33,134 nucleotides of DNA from an uncultured Candidatus Pelagibacter sp. (GCA_905618915.1 CAJQTI010000043.1:1-33134), one strand, 5' to 3'. Shown: positions 17,662 through 29,202, numbered from the stretch's first letter. Numbers and translations: made by a program. Notes: generated by a model not told the origin, from the sequence alone.

Positions 17662-18286
17662 CAGATTTAACTCCTTTATTACTTGGAACATCTATCAATT
17701 CAACACCATCAGATCTTTCTCTAGATATTTGACTGAAATAACTTTGTCTTTTGACACCAGATCTCTGCCTAAAAGTAAGAACAATAGCCCCTATCATTGC
17801 AACCAATAAGATCATTCCACTTAATTGAAAGATATGAATGTAGTCGGTATATAAAACATAACCAATAGCATGAGTATTGCTAATACTACTATCTATATTT
17901 AATGACATAGATGAAACAAGATCTGGCTTATATTTCCATCCACCAATAACAATAATTAATTCAAAAAATATAATAGTACTGATAATTAATCCAACTGGAA
18001 TATGTTTCGAGCTCTCCCTAGCACTAAACCATTGGTTTTTCTGTTGAGCTACATTTAACATCATGACAACAAATAAGAATAAAACAGCTACAGCACCAAC
18101 ATAGATAATTAACATTATCATTCCAAGGAATTCCGCACCTATCATTATAAACAAGCAAGAAATACTAATAAAATCTAAAATTAAAAAGAAAACAGAGTGA
18201 ACAGTATTTTTAGAAACCGTAACCATTATTGCAGAAACAATTGCTATTAATGAAAAAATATAAAAAAAAATTGCGTGTGCTAGCAT
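17654..18286 (-). CDS. nuoJ: NADH:ubiquinone oxidoreductase subunit J
   Basis: Membrane subunit of complex I with five predicted helices within the first 165 or so of 210 residues. The conserved [17 protein letters not shown] motif is present as [18 protein letters not shown]; its flexible helix transmits the quinone signal to the pumps. The C-terminal 40 residues are polar and basic (RQRSGVKRQ onward) and face the cytosol. The ATG at 18286 is three bases from the nuoI stop. Identification is supported by both motif and position. Confidence 0.95.
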   Translation of the reverse strand: MLAHAIFFYIFSLIAIVSAIMVTVSKNTVHSVFFLILDFISISCLFIMIGAEFLGMIMLIIYVGAVAVLFLFVVMMLNVAQQKNQWFSARESSKHIPVGLIISTIIFFELIIVIGGWKYKPDLVSSMSLNIDSSISNTHAIGYVLYTDYIHIFQLSGMILLVAMIGAIVLTFRQRSGVKRQSYFSQISRERSDGVELIDVPSNKGVKSDD

Positions 18287-18288
18287 AA

Positions 18289-18774
18289 TTATCTATGAGA
18301 GTTATCAGCTTTAATATTTGCAGCTAGAATATTTTCCCATCTATCTCCATTGTCCAAAAGTTTTTCCTTATTATAATAAAGTTCTTCTCTTGTTTCTGTT
18401 GAAAATTCAAAGTTAGGGCCTTGGACAATTGCATCAACCGGACAAGATTCTTCACAAAGTCCACAGTAAATACATTTCATCATATCAATATCATATCGAG
18501 TAGTTTTTCGACTTCCATCTGCTCTTTCGGAAGACTCAATTGTAATTGCCTGAGCAGGGCATACTGCTTCACATAATTTACAAGCAATACATCTTTCTTC
18601 ACCATCAGGATATCTTCTTAAAGCGTGTTCACCTCTAAAACGCGGACTGATTGCACCCTTTTCAAATGGATAATTAATTGTTTTTTTTGGTTTAAAAAAT
18701 TCTCGTAAGGCGATGGTAAGACCACCTAAAAAATCTAACATAAAAATTGTTTTAAATATTCTTGAAATTTTCAT
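18289..18774 (-). CDS. nuoI: NADH:ubiquinone oxidoreductase subunit I (two 4Fe-4S clusters)
   Basis: Ferredoxin-like subunit that passes electrons between the NADH arm and the N2 cluster. The 161-residue protein has two complete CxxCxxCxxxCP motifs: Cys62/65/68/72 and Cys101/104/107/111, for clusters N6a and N6b. The N-terminal amphipathic region (to about residue 40) and [18 protein letters not shown] are standard for the alphaproteobacterial and mitochondrial form (TYKY). Spacing to nuoH and nuoJ is a few bases. No anomalies seen. Confidence 0.97.
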   Translation of the reverse strand: MKISRIFKTIFMLDFLGGLTIALREFFKPKKTINYPFEKGAISPRFRGEHALRRYPDGEERCIACKLCEAVCPAQAITIESSERADGSRKTTRYDIDMMKCIYCGLCEESCPVDAIVQGPNFEFSTETREELYYNKEKLLDNGDRWENILAANIKADNSHR

Positions 18775-18776
18775 AA

Positions 18777-19775
18777 TTAATTTGTTGGCAAAAGGTTAAA
18801 GTAAAACAAAAAACTCGCTGTAAGAACTACCCACGTTAACGATAAAGGTAAAAAAATTTTCCAACCTAGTCTCATTAATTGATCATATCTATATCTTGGA
18901 ACAATTGCCTTTACTAAAGCAAAGAGTATAAAAAGAAATAGTATCTTTAAGATTAACCATATAGCCCCAGGAATTATATTAAAAGGAAATAAATCTATAG
19001 GTGAAAGCCATCCACCTAAAAATAGAACTGACCCCATTGCGCACATAAGAAGAATGTTTGCATACTCTCCTAACCAAAACATCGCGTACATCATTCCAGA
19101 ATATTCAGTTTGATATCCTGCAACAAGTTCAGCTTCGGCTTCAGGTAAGTCAAATGGTGGTCGATTTGTTTCAGCTAGAGCAGAGATAAAAAAAATTACA
19201 AACATTGGAAATAATGGAATTACAAACCATAAGTTTTCCTGTGCCATCACTATATCATTTAAGTTTAACGAACCCACACAAAGCAAAACATTAATTATAA
19301 TAACACCAATTGAAACCTCATAAGATACCATTTGAGCTGCTGATCTAATTGCACCTAAAAAAGGATATTTTGAATTTGAGGCCCACCCACCCATAATAAT
19401 TCCATAAACACCCAATGATGAAACTGCAAATAAATAGAGAATACCAACATTAATGTCAGCTAATACTTGAGTTGCACTAAATGGAATAACTGCCCATGAG
19501 ATTAACGCCAAAGTCATGGTGACAATTGGAGCCAATATAAAGATTACTTTATTAGAACTTGAAGGAATAATAACTTCTTTAAACATATATTTTAATGCAT
19601 CAGCCAAAGATTGAAGTAAACCAAAAGGTCCTACAACATTTGGTCCCTGTCTTTTTTGAACAAATGCCCAAATACGACGATCAAGCCAAACAATCATCGC
19701 AACAGAAACAAGAACTGGTACTAATAAAAATAAGATTTTATATGTCTCTGAAAAAATTATACTTAAATATTCCAT
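18777..19775 (-). CDS. nuoH: NADH:ubiquinone oxidoreductase subunit H
   Basis: Membrane subunit that, with NuoB and NuoD, forms the ubiquinone-reduction chamber. The 332-residue protein has about eight hydrophobic segments. [20 protein letters not shown] near the N terminus and the acidic loop [20 protein letters not shown], followed by QTEYSG, are the family's hallmark quinone-site sequences. The ATG at 19775 lies four bases after the nuoG stop. Length and motifs are standard. Confidence 0.97.
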   Translation of the reverse strand: MEYLSIIFSETYKILFLLVPVLVSVAMIVWLDRRIWAFVQKRQGPNVVGPFGLLQSLADALKYMFKEVIIPSSSNKVIFILAPIVTMTLALISWAVIPFSATQVLADINVGILYLFAVSSLGVYGIIMGGWASNSKYPFLGAIRSAAQMVSYEVSIGVIIINVLLCVGSLNLNDIVMAQENLWFVIPLFPMFVIFFISALAETNRPPFDLPEAEAELVAGYQTEYSGMMYAMFWLGEYANILLMCAMGSVLFLGGWLSPIDLFPFNIIPGAIWLILKILFLFILFALVKAIVPRYRYDQLMRLGWKIFLPLSLTWVVLTASFLFYFNLLPTN

Positions 19776-19779
19776 TTTA

Positions 19780-21822
19780 TTAACCTTCAGTACCTGTTAA
19801 TTTTAAATTAACTTTGGCTGTTTTGCATTCAAGCATTGTCTTTGATGCTCTTGCTATCGCATTTGAGTAATAATAATCTTCATTCTCAACTTTTAAAATC
19901 TCTTGCTTAAATTCTATATTTTCAACTGTAGAAGATTTAATAGATTTATCTTTTTCAATGAATAAATTAATTTGGTTAAGTAAACTACTATCCAGCTCAT
20001 CTTTATCATTAAATAATTTTCTATGATTCATTGTTTCTGCTAATTCATTAATTATCAACCAGTCTTCTTTAGCTTCTTCGGGTGGAAAGGAGGCTTTATA
20101 GGCCTTTTGTATTTTGCCTTCTAAGTTTGTAAAGTAACCATTTTGCTCTGTATATGCAGCCCCTGGAAGTATAATATCTGCAATCTCAGCTCCTTTATCT
20201 CCATGACTTCCTTGATAAATTACAAATTCATTCTTTTTTTCAAATTTAAGATTATCTACTCCCAATAAGTAAACAATTTCAAACATGTGATTTTCTAAAT
20301 CTTTTAGTACTTCGTTTGAGCCATCTACTGTTTTATATAATCCTAAATCAAAGCTACCAACTGTAGATGCATTTTCTGAAATTGTATTTAAAGAATTCCA
20401 TTCATCTGACATTTTATTATTTTTTTTTAAAAAAGATTTAACAGATTCAAAAATATATTTCGCAGATTTAGTTTTAAGAGATGACTGACCAAAGATAATT
20501 AAAGGTTTTTTAGCTTTTTTAATTAGACTTGATACTTCATGACTATCCTCTGTAATTCTTTTTATATTTTCAATATCACCGTTTAAAGACTCATATGGGT
20601 AAGTTAGATCACCAACATTATTTAAAGAAATTATTTTTGTTTTATTTTGTAAGTATGCTTTTCTAATACGCGCATTTAAAATTGTTGCTTCATACCTGGG
20701 GTTACTTCCTATGAGTAATATAAAATCTGCTTCTTCTATTCCATTAATTGTTGAATTGAATAAATAATTTTCTCTTTTTTTAGAGTTTAAATATGTGTGA
20801 TCACTTCTTGATTCTACATTATGTGAACCAAGCGTTTTATTAAAAAATTCTTTAAATATATAGAGTGTTTCCATATTAACTAGATCACCAGACATTCCGC
20901 ATATTTTATCTTTGTCAGTATTTTTAAACTTGGACTTAATTATATTAAAAACTTCATTCCATGATGCTTTTTCAAATTTACCATTATATTTTATATAAGG
21001 TGTGTCTAAGCGTTGGTTTAACAAGCCATCGCAAGCATATCTTGTTTTATCTGAAATCCACTCTTCATTAATATCTTCGTTAATTCTTGGTAAAATTCTT
21101 TTTACTTCCCAGCCATAGGTATCAACTCTTATATTTGAACCAATAGCATCCATTACATCGATAGACTCTGTTTTTTTTAACTCCCAAGGTCTAGCCTCAA
21201 ATACATAGGGTTTAGATGTTAAGGCACCAACAGGACATAAATCTACAACATTAGCTGATAATTCTGATTGCATAGATTGCTCAAGATATGTTGTAATTTC
21301 CATATCCTCACCTCTGCCTATGGCTCCAATCTCTGTTACACCAGCAACCTCTGTAGCAAATCTAACACATCTAGTACAGTGTATGCATCTAGTCATTTGT
21401 GTTTTGATTAAAGGTCCCATATTTTTTTCAGAGACTGCTCTTTTATTTTCTTTGTATCTAGACTTATCAACACCATACAACATGGATTGATCTTGCAAAT
21501 CACACTCTCCCCCTTGATCACAAACAGGACAATCCAACGGGTGGTTAGCTAACAAAAATTCCATAACTCCTTTTCTTGCTTTTTCAACAAACTCAGTATT
21601 TGTTTTAATATTCATTCCTTCTGCCGCTGGCATGGCACATGAGGCTACAGGTTTGGGAGATTTTTCTAATTCTACTAAACACATTCTGCAATTTCCTGCT
21701 ATTGATAATTTTTCATGATAACAAAATCTTGGGATTTCAACTCCAGCTTTTTCACAAGCTTGAAGTACGGTTAGCCCCTCTTCAACCTCTATATCAATTT
21801 CATTTACTTTTAATTTAAGCAT
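19780..21822 (-). CDS. nuoG: NADH:ubiquinone oxidoreductase subunit G
   Basis: Large iron-sulfur subunit of the peripheral arm. Cys34/45/48/62 fit the 2Fe-2S cluster N1b, His94 with Cys98/101/107 the His-ligated N5 cluster, and Cys146/149/152/196 the N4 cluster. After about residue 220 comes a degenerate molybdopterin-oxidoreductase-like domain. The extra CxxCxxxC set (N7) of E. coli is not seen. At 680 residues it resembles the alphaproteobacterial/mitochondrial form rather than the longer enterobacterial one. The start overlaps nuoF by eight bases. Confidence 0.97.
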   Translation of the reverse strand: MLKLKVNEIDIEVEEGLTVLQACEKAGVEIPRFCYHEKLSIAGNCRMCLVELEKSPKPVASCAMPAAEGMNIKTNTEFVEKARKGVMEFLLANHPLDCPVCDQGGECDLQDQSMLYGVDKSRYKENKRAVSEKNMGPLIKTQMTRCIHCTRCVRFATEVAGVTEIGAIGRGEDMEITTYLEQSMQSELSANVVDLCPVGALTSKPYVFEARPWELKKTESIDVMDAIGSNIRVDTYGWEVKRILPRINEDINEEWISDKTRYACDGLLNQRLDTPYIKYNGKFEKASWNEVFNIIKSKFKNTDKDKICGMSGDLVNMETLYIFKEFFNKTLGSHNVESRSDHTYLNSKKRENYLFNSTINGIEEADFILLIGSNPRYEATILNARIRKAYLQNKTKIISLNNVGDLTYPYESLNGDIENIKRITEDSHEVSSLIKKAKKPLIIFGQSSLKTKSAKYIFESVKSFLKKNNKMSDEWNSLNTISENASTVGSFDLGLYKTVDGSNEVLKDLENHMFEIVYLLGVDNLKFEKKNEFVIYQGSHGDKGAEIADIILPGAAYTEQNGYFTNLEGKIQKAYKASFPPEEAKEDWLIINELAETMNHRKLFNDKDELDSSLLNQINLFIEKDKSIKSSTVENIEFKQEILKVENEDYYYSNAIARASKTMLECKTAKVNLKLTGTEG

Positions 21823-23146
21823 TTTTTTTATCCAATAAGTGTTGATCTACTAAATAGGGAATATTTTTTTCTTTTTTTATAGTTGGGTTAAGATCGTTTC
21901 TATCTTCAATCTCTTTTTTAAAATGTCTTAATAATCCTTGTACAGGCCATGAAGAACCCTCACCAAAAGCACAAATAGTGTGTCCCGCAATTTGATTTGT
22001 TACGTCTCCCAACATATCAACTTCATCTCTTGATGCTTCACCTTTAGCCATTCTTTCAAGCATTCTCCACATCCACCCCGTACCTTCTCTACAAGGTGTA
22101 CATTGACCACAACTTTCATGTTTATAAAATCTAGCAATTCTTGCCATGCATTTAATTATGTCTTGATCTTTATTAATAACAACTATACCCGCAGTTCCTA
22201 ATCCACTTTTTTCTGCCATTAATGAATCAAAATCCATTGTTAAAGTTTCACAAGTTTTTTGTGGTATTAAAGGCATTGATGAACCACCAGGTATTACAGC
22301 TTGTAAATTTTCCCATCCTCCAATTACACCTCCAGCATGAACTTCAATTAGCTCTTTAAGAGATATACTCATTTCCTCTTCAACATTGCATGGGTTATTA
22401 ACGTTTCCAGAAATACAAAAAATTTTAGTACCCGTATTTTTTGCTTTTCCCAAGGATGCAAACCACTTTCCACCTCTTCTTAATATTGTTGGAATAACTG
22501 CTATAGTTTCAACATTGTTAATTATGGTTGGGCAACCGTATAGTCCAATTAAAGCGGGGAAAGGTGGTTTTAATCTAGGTTGACCTTTTTTACCTTCAAT
22601 ACTCTCAAGTAAAGCAGTTTCTTCTCCACATATATATGCTCCTGCTCCATAGTGAATATAAATATCTAAATCCCAACCTGTGCCAGATGCATTTTTTCCT
22701 ATTAAATTTTTTTCATAAGCCTCATCAATTGCTGCTTGAAGTTTTTCTCCATCTATAAAGTATTCTCCTCTTATGTAGATATAGCAAACGTGTGCTTGAA
22801 CAGCGTATGCGGCAATCAAACATCCTTCTATTAATTTATGAGGTTCAAATCTTAAAATATCTCTATCCTTACAGGTACCTGGTTCTGACTCATCTCCATT
22901 TATAACTAGATAATGAGGTCTTGAACCTAGTTCTTTTGGTGCAAAAGACCATTTTAAACCAGTTGGAAATCCAGCACCTCCTCTTCCTCTAAGTTCTGAG
23001 GCTTTAACTTCAGTTACTATCCAATCTCTACCTTTATCAATTAAATCTTTAGTATTTGTCCAGTCACCTCTTTTTCTTGAAGACTCAACATCTGAACCCT
23101 TATCATTATATAAATTCTGAAATATTCTATCTTCGTCTTTAAGCAT
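21815..23146 (-). CDS. nuoF: NADH:ubiquinone oxidoreductase subunit F (NADH and FMN binding)
   Basis: Entry point of complex I: oxidises NADH at FMN and passes electrons to cluster N3. [16 protein letters not shown] (51-66) is the NADH/FMN glycine-rich loop and [13 protein letters not shown] (167-179) the second flavin motif. Cys346, Cys349, Cys352 ([13 protein letters not shown]) and Cys392 (HTICAFGEG) bind the 4Fe-4S cluster. The 443 residues are of normal length. It overlaps both neighbours by the same eight bases (ATGCTTAA). Confidence 0.97.
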   Translation of the reverse strand: MLKDEDRIFQNLYNDKGSDVESSRKRGDWTNTKDLIDKGRDWIVTEVKASELRGRGGAGFPTGLKWSFAPKELGSRPHYLVINGDESEPGTCKDRDILRFEPHKLIEGCLIAAYAVQAHVCYIYIRGEYFIDGEKLQAAIDEAYEKNLIGKNASGTGWDLDIYIHYGAGAYICGEETALLESIEGKKGQPRLKPPFPALIGLYGCPTIINNVETIAVIPTILRRGGKWFASLGKAKNTGTKIFCISGNVNNPCNVEEEMSISLKELIEVHAGGVIGGWENLQAVIPGGSSMPLIPQKTCETLTMDFDSLMAEKSGLGTAGIVVINKDQDIIKCMARIARFYKHESCGQCTPCREGTGWMWRMLERMAKGEASRDEVDMLGDVTNQIAGHTICAFGEGSSWPVQGLLRHFKKEIEDRNDLNPTIKKEKNIPYLVDQHLLDKKNA

Positions 23147-23747
23147 TTTTTAAATCCATAAGTGTTTTTCTATTATTTTCAGGTTCGTTGTTTAAACGAC
23201 CTCTATAAGATCCTGGCTTAGGTGTTTCACCAGTTAGGATCTTATCTAAAATTTTTAATGTCTTTTCTTTATCTAAATCTTCATAATAATCATCATTGAT
23301 TTGTAACATGGGTGCATTAACACAAGCTCCTAAACACTCAACTTCCATCCAAGAACAGCTTTGATCTTTTGATAATTCATTTTCATTTTCAGAAATTTTT
23401 TCTTTACACGCTTCAACAAGTTTGTAAGCACCTCTAATCATGCATGGTGTAGTTGTACAAATTTGTATAAAATGTTTACCAACTGGAGCTAGATTATACA
23501 TTGTATAAAATGTTGCCACTTCGTAAACTTTTATATAAGGCATATCTAAAAATTTACCAATACACTTCATAGCAGCTAATGGAATCCAATTACTATTTTG
23601 TTTCTGCGCTATATAAAGTAAAGCCATTACAGCACTTTGTTGTTTATCCTTGGGATATTTTGCAATAATTGATTTGGCAGCTTCTAATGAGGCTGGATTA
23701 AAATCAAAATTATCAGGCTGTTCTTTTGAGGGTCTTCTTAAGCTCAT
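23139..23747 (-). CDS. nuoE: NADH:ubiquinone oxidoreductase subunit E (2Fe-2S)
   Basis: Thioredoxin-like subunit carrying the off-path 2Fe-2S cluster N1a. Ligands are Cys97 and Cys102 ([12 protein letters not shown]) and Cys138 and Cys142 ([12 protein letters not shown]). The helical N-terminal part includes [16 protein letters not shown]. At 202 residues it is longer than E. coli NuoE (166) because of a C-terminal tail with [11 protein letters not shown], typical of alphaproteobacterial and mitochondrial homologues. The start shares one base with the nuoD stop. Confidence 0.97.
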   Translation of the reverse strand: MSLRRPSKEQPDNFDFNPASLEAAKSIIAKYPKDKQQSAVMALLYIAQKQNSNWIPLAAMKCIGKFLDMPYIKVYEVATFYTMYNLAPVGKHFIQICTTTPCMIRGAYKLVEACKEKISENENELSKDQSCSWMEVECLGACVNAPMLQINDDYYEDLDKEKTLKILDKILTGETPKPGSYRGRLNNEPENNRKTLMDLKNA

Positions 23748-24922
23748 TATCTATCTACCTCTCCAAAAACTATATCTAGTGAGCCTAATACAGCAGGCAC
23801 ATCTGCAAGCATATGACCTTTAATAAGGTAATCCATTGCAGCTAAATGAGAAAATCCTGGGGCTCTTATTTTACACTTGTATGGTTTGCTAGAACCATCA
23901 GATATTAAGTAAACACCAAACTCACCTTTGGGAGCCTCAACAGCTGTATAAATTTCATCTTTATCAACACGATAACCTTCTGTAAATAGTTTAAAGTGAT
24001 GAATTAAAGCTTCCATAGATTGTTTAATGTTCTTTTTTGGTGGTGGACTAATCTTTCCATCGGACGATTTAACTGGTCCTTTTGTCATTTTAGCAAGACA
24101 TTGTTTGATTATTGAAACGCTCTCTCTCATTTCATCTATTCTACATAAATATCTATCATAACAATCTCCATTTTTTCCAACAGGTATTTTAAATTCTAAC
24201 TGTTCGTAACACTCATATGGTTGTGATTTTCTTAAATCCCAAGGAACACCTGATCCTCTAATCATGACGCCACTAAAAGAATAGTCTAATGCATCTTCCT
24301 TAGATACAATTCCTATATCAACATTTCGTTGTTTAAATATCCTATTGTCAGTCAATAATGTTTCAAGATCATCGATTATTTTAGGAAACGACACACAGAA
24401 TTTACCTATATCTTCTTCTAGCCCCATTGGTAAATCTTGATGAACTCCACCTGCTCTAAAATAATTAGCATGCAATCTTGAGCCTGAGGCTCTTTCATAA
24501 AAAGTCATTAAAGTTTCACGCTCTTCAAAACCCCACAATGAAGGTGTTAACGCACCAACATCTAGCGCTTGAGTTGTTACATTTAATATATGGCTTAAAA
24601 TTCTTCCAATTTCACAAAACATGACCCTTATGAACTGCGCTCTAATTGGCACATCAATTTTTAAAATTTTTTCTATAGCTAAAGCAAAAGCATGCTCTTG
24701 GTTCATAGGAGCAACATAATCAAGTCTGTCAAAATAAGGTACAGCTTGCATGTATGTTTTGTTTTCTATTAATTTTTCAGTACCACGATGTAATAATCCA
24801 ATATGGGGATCTGCTTTTTCAACAACTTCACCATCTAATTCTAAAATTAATCTTAAAACACCATGAGCAGCTGGGTGTTGAGGTCCAAAATTAAGATTTA
24901 GAGTTTTAGTTTTTTTTGTCAT
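23747..24922 (-). CDS. nuoD: NADH:ubiquinone oxidoreductase subunit D
   Basis: The 49-kDa-type subunit, related to the large subunit of NiFe hydrogenases, that forms the quinone pocket near cluster N2. [21 protein letters not shown] at the N terminus, [15 protein letters not shown] and [13 protein letters not shown] are the conserved signatures. I use the ATG at 24922 (391 residues, [17 protein letters not shown]); a TTG six bases upstream is also in frame but less likely. The gene overlaps the nuoC end by 17 bases and is separate from nuoC, unlike the E. coli nuoCD fusion. Confidence 0.96.
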   Translation of the reverse strand: MTKKTKTLNLNFGPQHPAAHGVLRLILELDGEVVEKADPHIGLLHRGTEKLIENKTYMQAVPYFDRLDYVAPMNQEHAFALAIEKILKIDVPIRAQFIRVMFCEIGRILSHILNVTTQALDVGALTPSLWGFEERETLMTFYERASGSRLHANYFRAGGVHQDLPMGLEEDIGKFCVSFPKIIDDLETLLTDNRIFKQRNVDIGIVSKEDALDYSFSGVMIRGSGVPWDLRKSQPYECYEQLEFKIPVGKNGDCYDRYLCRIDEMRESVSIIKQCLAKMTKGPVKSSDGKISPPPKKNIKQSMEALIHHFKLFTEGYRVDKDEIYTAVEAPKGEFGVYLISDGSSKPYKCKIRAPGFSHLAAMDYLIKGHMLADVPAVLGSLDIVFGEVDR

Positions 24923-25514
24923 TATCAAGATCTGTCTGTTTTTTTATGTACTTCGTTCCCTCCCAGGGACTTTCATAATCAAAATTTCTATAATTTTGTT
25001 CTAATTTAACTGGTTCTTTGATTACTTTTTTTTGATCCTCACTATACCTAACCTCTGTATGACCAGTTAAAGGGAAATCTTTTCTCAAAGGATGCCCTTC
25101 AAAATCATAATCAGTAAGTATTCTTCTTAAGTCAGGATGATCTTTAAATTTAACTCCATACATATCAAAAACTTCACGCTCCATCCAGTTTGCTGCAGGA
25201 TAAATAGGAGTTAAAGATGGTATAACTTCATTTTCACTTATTAAATAACTTAATATAATTCGCTGATTAAATTCATGACTTAAAAATAAATACACAACTT
25301 TAAAACGTTGAGTATTTTCTGGATAATCAACAACAGTAATATCAATTAACTGTCTAAATTTTGTATTTTCATTATTCTTTATATGCAAAGTAACATCTAT
25401 TAAATCTTTATTATCAATAGTGATATATAGTTGCTCGTGTCTAATCTCAGTTTTTTTAATCTTAGTAGTAAGTTCTGAGTTAATTTTTTTTTCAAGATCT
25501 ATTAAATTTTGCAT
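24906..25514 (-). CDS. nuoC: NADH:ubiquinone oxidoreductase subunit C
   Basis: The 30-kDa-type subunit of the peripheral arm, a structural partner of NuoD. The family's core is clear: [16 protein letters not shown], then [40 protein letters not shown] and a polar C-terminal tail rich in Lys and Asp. 202 residues is normal for the alphaproteobacterial form. The ATG at 25514 lies five bases after the nuoB stop. The Lys/Asp-rich end reads through the nuoD start region. Confidence 0.96.
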   Translation of the reverse strand: MQNLIDLEKKINSELTTKIKKTEIRHEQLYITIDNKDLIDVTLHIKNNENTKFRQLIDITVVDYPENTQRFKVVYLFLSHEFNQRIILSYLISENEVIPSLTPIYPAANWMEREVFDMYGVKFKDHPDLRRILTDYDFEGHPLRKDFPLTGHTEVRYSEDQKKVIKEPVKLEQNYRNFDYESPWEGTKYIKKQTDLDNDKKN

Positions 25515-25519
25515 ATAAA

Positions 25520-26041
25520 TTATCTTTCAAAAGATCCTTTGTTTCTAATTTTTTTTTGTAACTGCATAATGCCATAAAGTAATGCTTCGGCAGATGGTGG
25601 ACAACCAGGTACATATATATCTACTGGAACTATTTTATCACATCCACGAACTACTGAATATGAATAATGATAATAACCACCACCATTTGCACAGCTTCCC
25701 ATAGAAATCACATATCTTGGTTCTGGCATTTGATCGTAAACTTTTCTTAAAGCTGGAGCCATTTTATTGGTTAAAGTTCCAGCTACTATCATCACATCTG
25801 ATTGCCTTGGTGAGCCTCTAGGTGCAGCACCAAATCTTTCTAAATCGTATCTTGGCATCGCCGTTTGCATCATTTCAACAGCGCAACAAGCTAAACCAAA
25901 TGTCATCCAATGTAATGAACCAGCTCTTGACCAGTTTATTAAATTATCAAGAGAAGTTGTTATAAAACCATTTTTACTAAAATCTTCAGAAAGTATCTTA
26001 AACTCTTCTGGAATTTCTTTATTTTTATTTTCTAAGTTCAT
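25520..26041 (-). CDS. nuoB: NADH:ubiquinone oxidoreductase subunit B (cluster N2)
   Basis: Carries the terminal 4Fe-4S cluster N2 that reduces ubiquinone. The ligands are the adjacent Cys52-Cys53 ([10 protein letters not shown]), Cys117 ([10 protein letters not shown]) and Cys147 ([12 protein letters not shown]). The [21 protein letters not shown] segment is nearly invariant in the family. The 173 residues and the tandem cysteines leave little doubt. It starts 11 bases after the nuoA stop. Confidence 0.98.
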   Translation of the reverse strand: MNLENKNKEIPEEFKILSEDFSKNGFITTSLDNLINWSRAGSLHWMTFGLACCAVEMMQTAMPRYDLERFGAAPRGSPRQSDVMIVAGTLTNKMAPALRKVYDQMPEPRYVISMGSCANGGGYYHYSYSVVRGCDKIVPVDIYVPGCPPSAEALLYGIMQLQKKIRNKGSFER

Positions 26042-26052
26042 AGTTTAAAATT

Positions 26053-26421
26053 TTATTCCCAATCTAGAGCGCCTTTTCTCCATTCATAAATGAAACCAAT
26101 TGTAAGTATAAATAAAAAAATCATCATTGAGGAAAAGCCTAGCAGACCTATATTTCCTAAAGAGATTGCCCAAGGAAAAAGGAAGGCTATCTCAAGATCA
26201 AAAATTATAAAAAGGATTGCTACTAAATAAAATCTAACATCAAATTCTATCCTAGAATCTTCAAAAGGTTCAAATCCACATTCATATGCTGATAATTTTT
26301 CTGGATCAGGATGTTTTGGTGAAAGAATTAAATTAATTACTACAAAAGCACAACTCAGGCCAAGAGCTATTATTAAAAATAACATAATAGGTAGATAATC
26401 TTTTAAAAATTCTGAAAGCAT
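26053..26421 (-). CDS. nuoA: NADH:ubiquinone oxidoreductase subunit A
   Basis: First gene of the complex I operon, a small membrane subunit next to the quinone chamber. The 122 residues have three membrane segments (about 10-33, 64-86, 92-112). The cytosolic loop carries [14 protein letters not shown] and is followed by [18 protein letters not shown]; these are the family's diagnostic sequences. No strong ribosome binding site precedes the ATG at 26421. A putative promoter and half-site array lie just upstream, after tRNA-Asp. Confidence 0.96.
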   Translation of the reverse strand: MLSEFLKDYLPIMLFLIIALGLSCAFVVINLILSPKHPDPEKLSAYECGFEPFEDSRIEFDVRFYLVAILFIIFDLEIAFLFPWAISLGNIGLLGFSSMMIFLFILTIGFIYEWRKGALDWE

Positions 26422-26439
26422 GAAGTCTATATAGCAGTT

Positions 26440-26489
26440 TTTATATCATGTTGAAGTGCTCTTACGTCACAATTTATGTGATATTCACA
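26440..26489 (-). promoter_or_regulatory. Putative nuo promoter with TGTGA/TCACA half-site array
   Basis: The 86 bases between tRNA-Asp and nuoA hold, read toward nuoA, TGTGA-ATA-TCACA-TAAAT-TGTGA (26489-26467), three alternating half-sites forming two interlocked inverted repeats. Just downstream are GTGACG (26470-26465) and TATAAA (26445-26440), a possible -35/-10 pair with a long 19-base spacer. The first repeat could also be a weak transcript hairpin behind the tRNA. The sequence pattern is certain; promoter or operator function is an inference. Confidence 0.35.
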
Positions 26490-26507
26490 TTAAAAAGACT
26501 AAAAAAG

Positions 26508-26584
26508 TGGCGGGAGTGAAGGGACTCGAACCCTCGACCTATCGCGTGACAGGCGATCGCTCTAACCAACTGAGCTACACCCCC
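26508..26584 (-). tRNA. tRNA-Asp (anticodon GUC)
   Basis: A full cloverleaf is visible: acceptor GGGGGTG paired with CACTCCC (one G-T pair), D arm GCTC/GAGC, anticodon stem ATCGC/GCGAT around loop CTGTCAC (anticodon GTC), T arm with TTCGAGT loop, discriminator G and an encoded CCA. The discriminator G is typical for Asp. It lies 14 bases after tRNA-Val and is followed by a T-rich run before nuoA. Confidence 0.97.
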
Positions 26585-26598
26585 ACTTTTACTAGTTT

Positions 26599-26674
26599 TG
26601 GTGGGTAGTAAAGGACTCGAACCTTTGACCCCCTCGGTGTAAACGAGATGCTCTACCAGCTGAGCTAACCACCC
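26599..26674 (-). tRNA. tRNA-Val (anticodon UAC)
   Basis: Acceptor GGGTGGT pairs perfectly with ACTACCC; D arm GCTC/GAGC, anticodon stem TCTCG/CGAGG with loop TTTACAC (anticodon TAC), T arm AAAGG/CCTTT with loop TTCGAGT, discriminator A and an encoded CCA. It is probably co-transcribed with tRNA-Asp from a promoter in the gap after lon. Confidence 0.97.
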
Positions 26675-26694
26675 TAAACCAAAATTATCGTTTA

Positions 26695-26721
26695 GTTATA
26701 ACAATTATTTATGAAAGTCAA
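26695..26721 (-). promoter_or_regulatory. Possible promoter of the tRNA-Val/tRNA-Asp pair
   Basis: In the 84-base gap between lon and tRNA-Val, TTGACT (26721-26716) and TATAAC (26700-26695) each match the sigma-70 consensus hexamers at five of six positions. The spacer is only 15 bases, shorter than optimal, so the pairing is uncertain. The -10 would lie about 20 bases before the tRNA. Confidence 0.4.
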
Positions 26722-26758
26722 AACAGATATTAAACAAGAAAAGGATGTAAAATGGTAA

Positions 26759-29140
26759 TTATTGAATACTAGCTTGTGATTTATCTTCAGATTTAGAAAT
26801 TTTCTCAATCTCAACCCACTCAACTCTTTTCAGCTCTTTAGTTAAAGCTATTTTTAAGACTTCATCAGCATGCTCAACTGGAGTAATTTTTATATCATCA
26901 ATAATTTTCTTAGGCATATCAACAAGATCTTTTTCATTTTCTTTAGGAATTATAACTTGTTTTATTCCAGCTCTATGTGCTGCTAATAATTTTTCTTTTA
27001 ATCCACCAATTGGCAATACTTGACCCGTTAATGTCACTTCACCTGTCATAGCAACATCTCTTCTGACTGGGTTATTTGTGATTGCAGAAACTATTGATGT
27101 AACCATTCCAATACCTGCTGATGGTCCGTCTTTAGGTGTTGCTCCTTCAGGAACGTGAATATGAAAATCTTTTTTTTCAAATAAAGGCGGAATAATTCCA
27201 TAATCTAAACTTTTTGATCTAATGAAAGATTTTGCAGCCTTGATAGATTCTTGCATCACGTCTCCAAGTTTTCCAGTAATTTGCATTCTACCCTTTCCAG
27301 GCATAATAACAGTTTCAATTTTAAGAATTTCCCCACCATATTCAGTCCATGCTAAACCTGTGACAACACCAATCTTATCTTCGTTTTCAAGTTCACCAAA
27401 TTTAAATTTTTGTATTCCTAGATATTCATGTAAATTTTTTAAATCAATCTTCACTTCTTTTTCTTCACCAGTTACAACTTTTTTTACAACTTTTCTCGCA
27501 ACTTTAGAAATTTCTCTTTCTAAATTTCTAACACCAGACTCTTTTGTGTAACTTTGAATAATTTCTTTAATAATATCCTCAGAAAGTGTCATTTCTTTTT
27601 CTTTGACACCGTTGTCTTTGATTTGTTTTGGTAAAAGATATTTATTAGCAATATTAATTTTTTCATCCTCAGTGTAACCAGCTAATCTAATTACTTCCAT
27701 TCTATCTAATAATGGCGGTAGTATATTTAATGTATTTGCAGTTGTTACAAACATAACATCGGATAGGTCGTAATCTACTTCTAGGTAATGATCATTAAAT
27801 GTTGAATTTTGCTCTGGGTCTAGCGCTTCTAATAATGCTGAAGACGGATCACCTCTATAGTCATTTCCAATTTTATCAATTTCATCAAGAAGAATTAAAG
27901 GGTTTTTAGTTCCTGCTTTCTTCATCATTTGAATAATTTTTCCCGGTAAAGATCCTATATAAGTCCTTCTGTGACCTCTAATCTCAGCTTCGTCTCGCAT
28001 GCCACCCACAGAAACTCTAACAAACTCCCTGTTAGTAGCTCTTGCAATTGATTTACCTAAAGATGTTTTACCAACTCCTGGAGGGCCAACCAAGCATAAG
28101 ATTGGGCCTTTAATTTTTTCCATTCTTTTTTGGACTGCTAAAAATTCAATAATTCTTTCTTTAACTTTTTCCAAACCAAAATGATCTCCATCAAGTACCG
28201 CTAGTGCTTTCTTAAGATCAATAGCAACTTCACTTTTCTTAAACCAAGGAAGATCAGTCATCCAATCTAAATAATTCCTGATAACAGTAGCCTCGGCAGA
28301 CATTGGGCTCATATTTTTTAATTTTTTAAGCTCAGCCATACATTTCTTTTCAACATCCTTGGGCATTTTTGCTTTAATAATTAATTTATTTAAACTTGAT
28401 GTCTCATCTTTTCCATCTTCAATTTCACCTAATTCTTTTTGAATAGCTTTAAGTTGCTCGTTTAAATAATATTCTCTTTGAGTTTTCTCCATTTGAGTTT
28501 TAACTCTTCCTCTAATTTTTTTTTCAACTCCGATAATACTAGTTTCATTCTCCATTATCTTAATTATAGAATTAAGTCTTTTCTTAACATCTATAGTTTC
28601 AAAAATTTGTTGTTTCTCTGAAATAGTAGCCGTTAGGTGAGACGCAATATTATCTGCAATGTGTGATGCGTTAGTTAATTTTTTAATATTATTAATTGTT
28701 TCACTTGATATTTTTTTATTAACTGAAGTTAATTTTTCTAGTCTTCTTACAGCAGTCATTGCTAATGGTATTAAGTCTTCATCTTTATTTACCACATCAT
28801 GATGATGGGCATATTCACAAACAATAAATTTCTCATTATCTTTAAAATCTAAAATTTTAACTCTTTTGCTTCCTTCAATTAAAACTTTTACTGTGCCATC
28901 TGGTAACTTTAATAATTGTAAAATATTACCTTCACAACCATACATAAAAACATCAGTTTTTTTAGGGTCGTCTATTTCTGAATTTTTTTGGGTAACTAGG
29001 ACAATTTTTTTGTCCTTTTTCATAACTTCATTTAAGGCAGCAATAGATTTATCTCTGCCCACAAATAAGGGAATAACCATATTTGGAAATACAACAATAT
29101 CTCTTAACGGTAATAAAGGTCGTTCAATTTTAACATCCAT
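26759..29140 (-). CDS. lon: ATP-dependent protease Lon
   Basis: Cytosolic AAA+ serine protease that degrades misfolded and regulatory proteins. Domains in order over 793 residues: the N-terminal LON substrate-binding domain (about 5-205, starting [22 protein letters not shown]), a coiled helical linker, AAA+ ATPase with Walker A GPPGVGKT (352-359) and Walker B LILLDEID (415-422), and the C-terminal protease with the Ser674-Lys717 dyad (DGPSAGIGM and [14 protein letters not shown]). A 62-base gap separates it from clpX, so it may also have its own promoter. Length is normal and no active-site change is seen. Confidence 0.98.
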   Translation of the reverse strand: MDVKIERPLLPLRDIVVFPNMVIPLFVGRDKSIAALNEVMKKDKKIVLVTQKNSEIDDPKKTDVFMYGCEGNILQLLKLPDGTVKVLIEGSKRVKILDFKDNEKFIVCEYAHHHDVVNKDEDLIPLAMTAVRRLEKLTSVNKKISSETINNIKKLTNASHIADNIASHLTATISEKQQIFETIDVKKRLNSIIKIMENETSIIGVEKKIRGRVKTQMEKTQREYYLNEQLKAIQKELGEIEDGKDETSSLNKLIIKAKMPKDVEKKCMAELKKLKNMSPMSAEATVIRNYLDWMTDLPWFKKSEVAIDLKKALAVLDGDHFGLEKVKERIIEFLAVQKRMEKIKGPILCLVGPPGVGKTSLGKSIARATNREFVRVSVGGMRDEAEIRGHRRTYIGSLPGKIIQMMKKAGTKNPLILLDEIDKIGNDYRGDPSSALLEALDPEQNSTFNDHYLEVDYDLSDVMFVTTANTLNILPPLLDRMEVIRLAGYTEDEKINIANKYLLPKQIKDNGVKEKEMTLSEDIIKEIIQSYTKESGVRNLEREISKVARKVVKKVVTGEEKEVKIDLKNLHEYLGIQKFKFGELENEDKIGVVTGLAWTEYGGEILKIETVIMPGKGRMQITGKLGDVMQESIKAAKSFIRSKSLDYGIIPPLFEKKDFHIHVPEGATPKDGPSAGIGMVTSIVSAITNNPVRRDVAMTGEVTLTGQVLPIGGLKEKLLAAHRAGIKQVIIPKENEKDLVDMPKKIIDDIKITPVEHADEVLKIALTKELKRVEWVEIEKISKSEDKSQASIQ

Positions 29141-29202
29141 TATCTAAATATGGATATTAAATATAATATTGCAATAGCTATTTATTACTTATTAACGTGA
29201 AA

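Noticed and set aside
17662-17691. Upstream extension of nuoK to 17691
   Set aside because: The ten extra residues are atypical for the family, and an AAGGAG site is correctly placed for the ATG at 17661.
26467-26489. Classical CRP or FNR binding site before nuoA
   Set aside because: Half-site spacing is three and five bases, not the six (CRP) or the TTGAT-N4-ATCAA pattern (FNR).
26422-26758. Possible small protein gene in the 337-base nuoA-lon gap
   Set aside because: The interval is taken up by two complete tRNA genes and short AT-rich control regions; no open frame of note remains.
27222-27551. 109-codon open frame on the plus strand
   Set aside because: Antisense to the Lon protease domain region; low-complexity Ser/Phe-rich product, no independent support.
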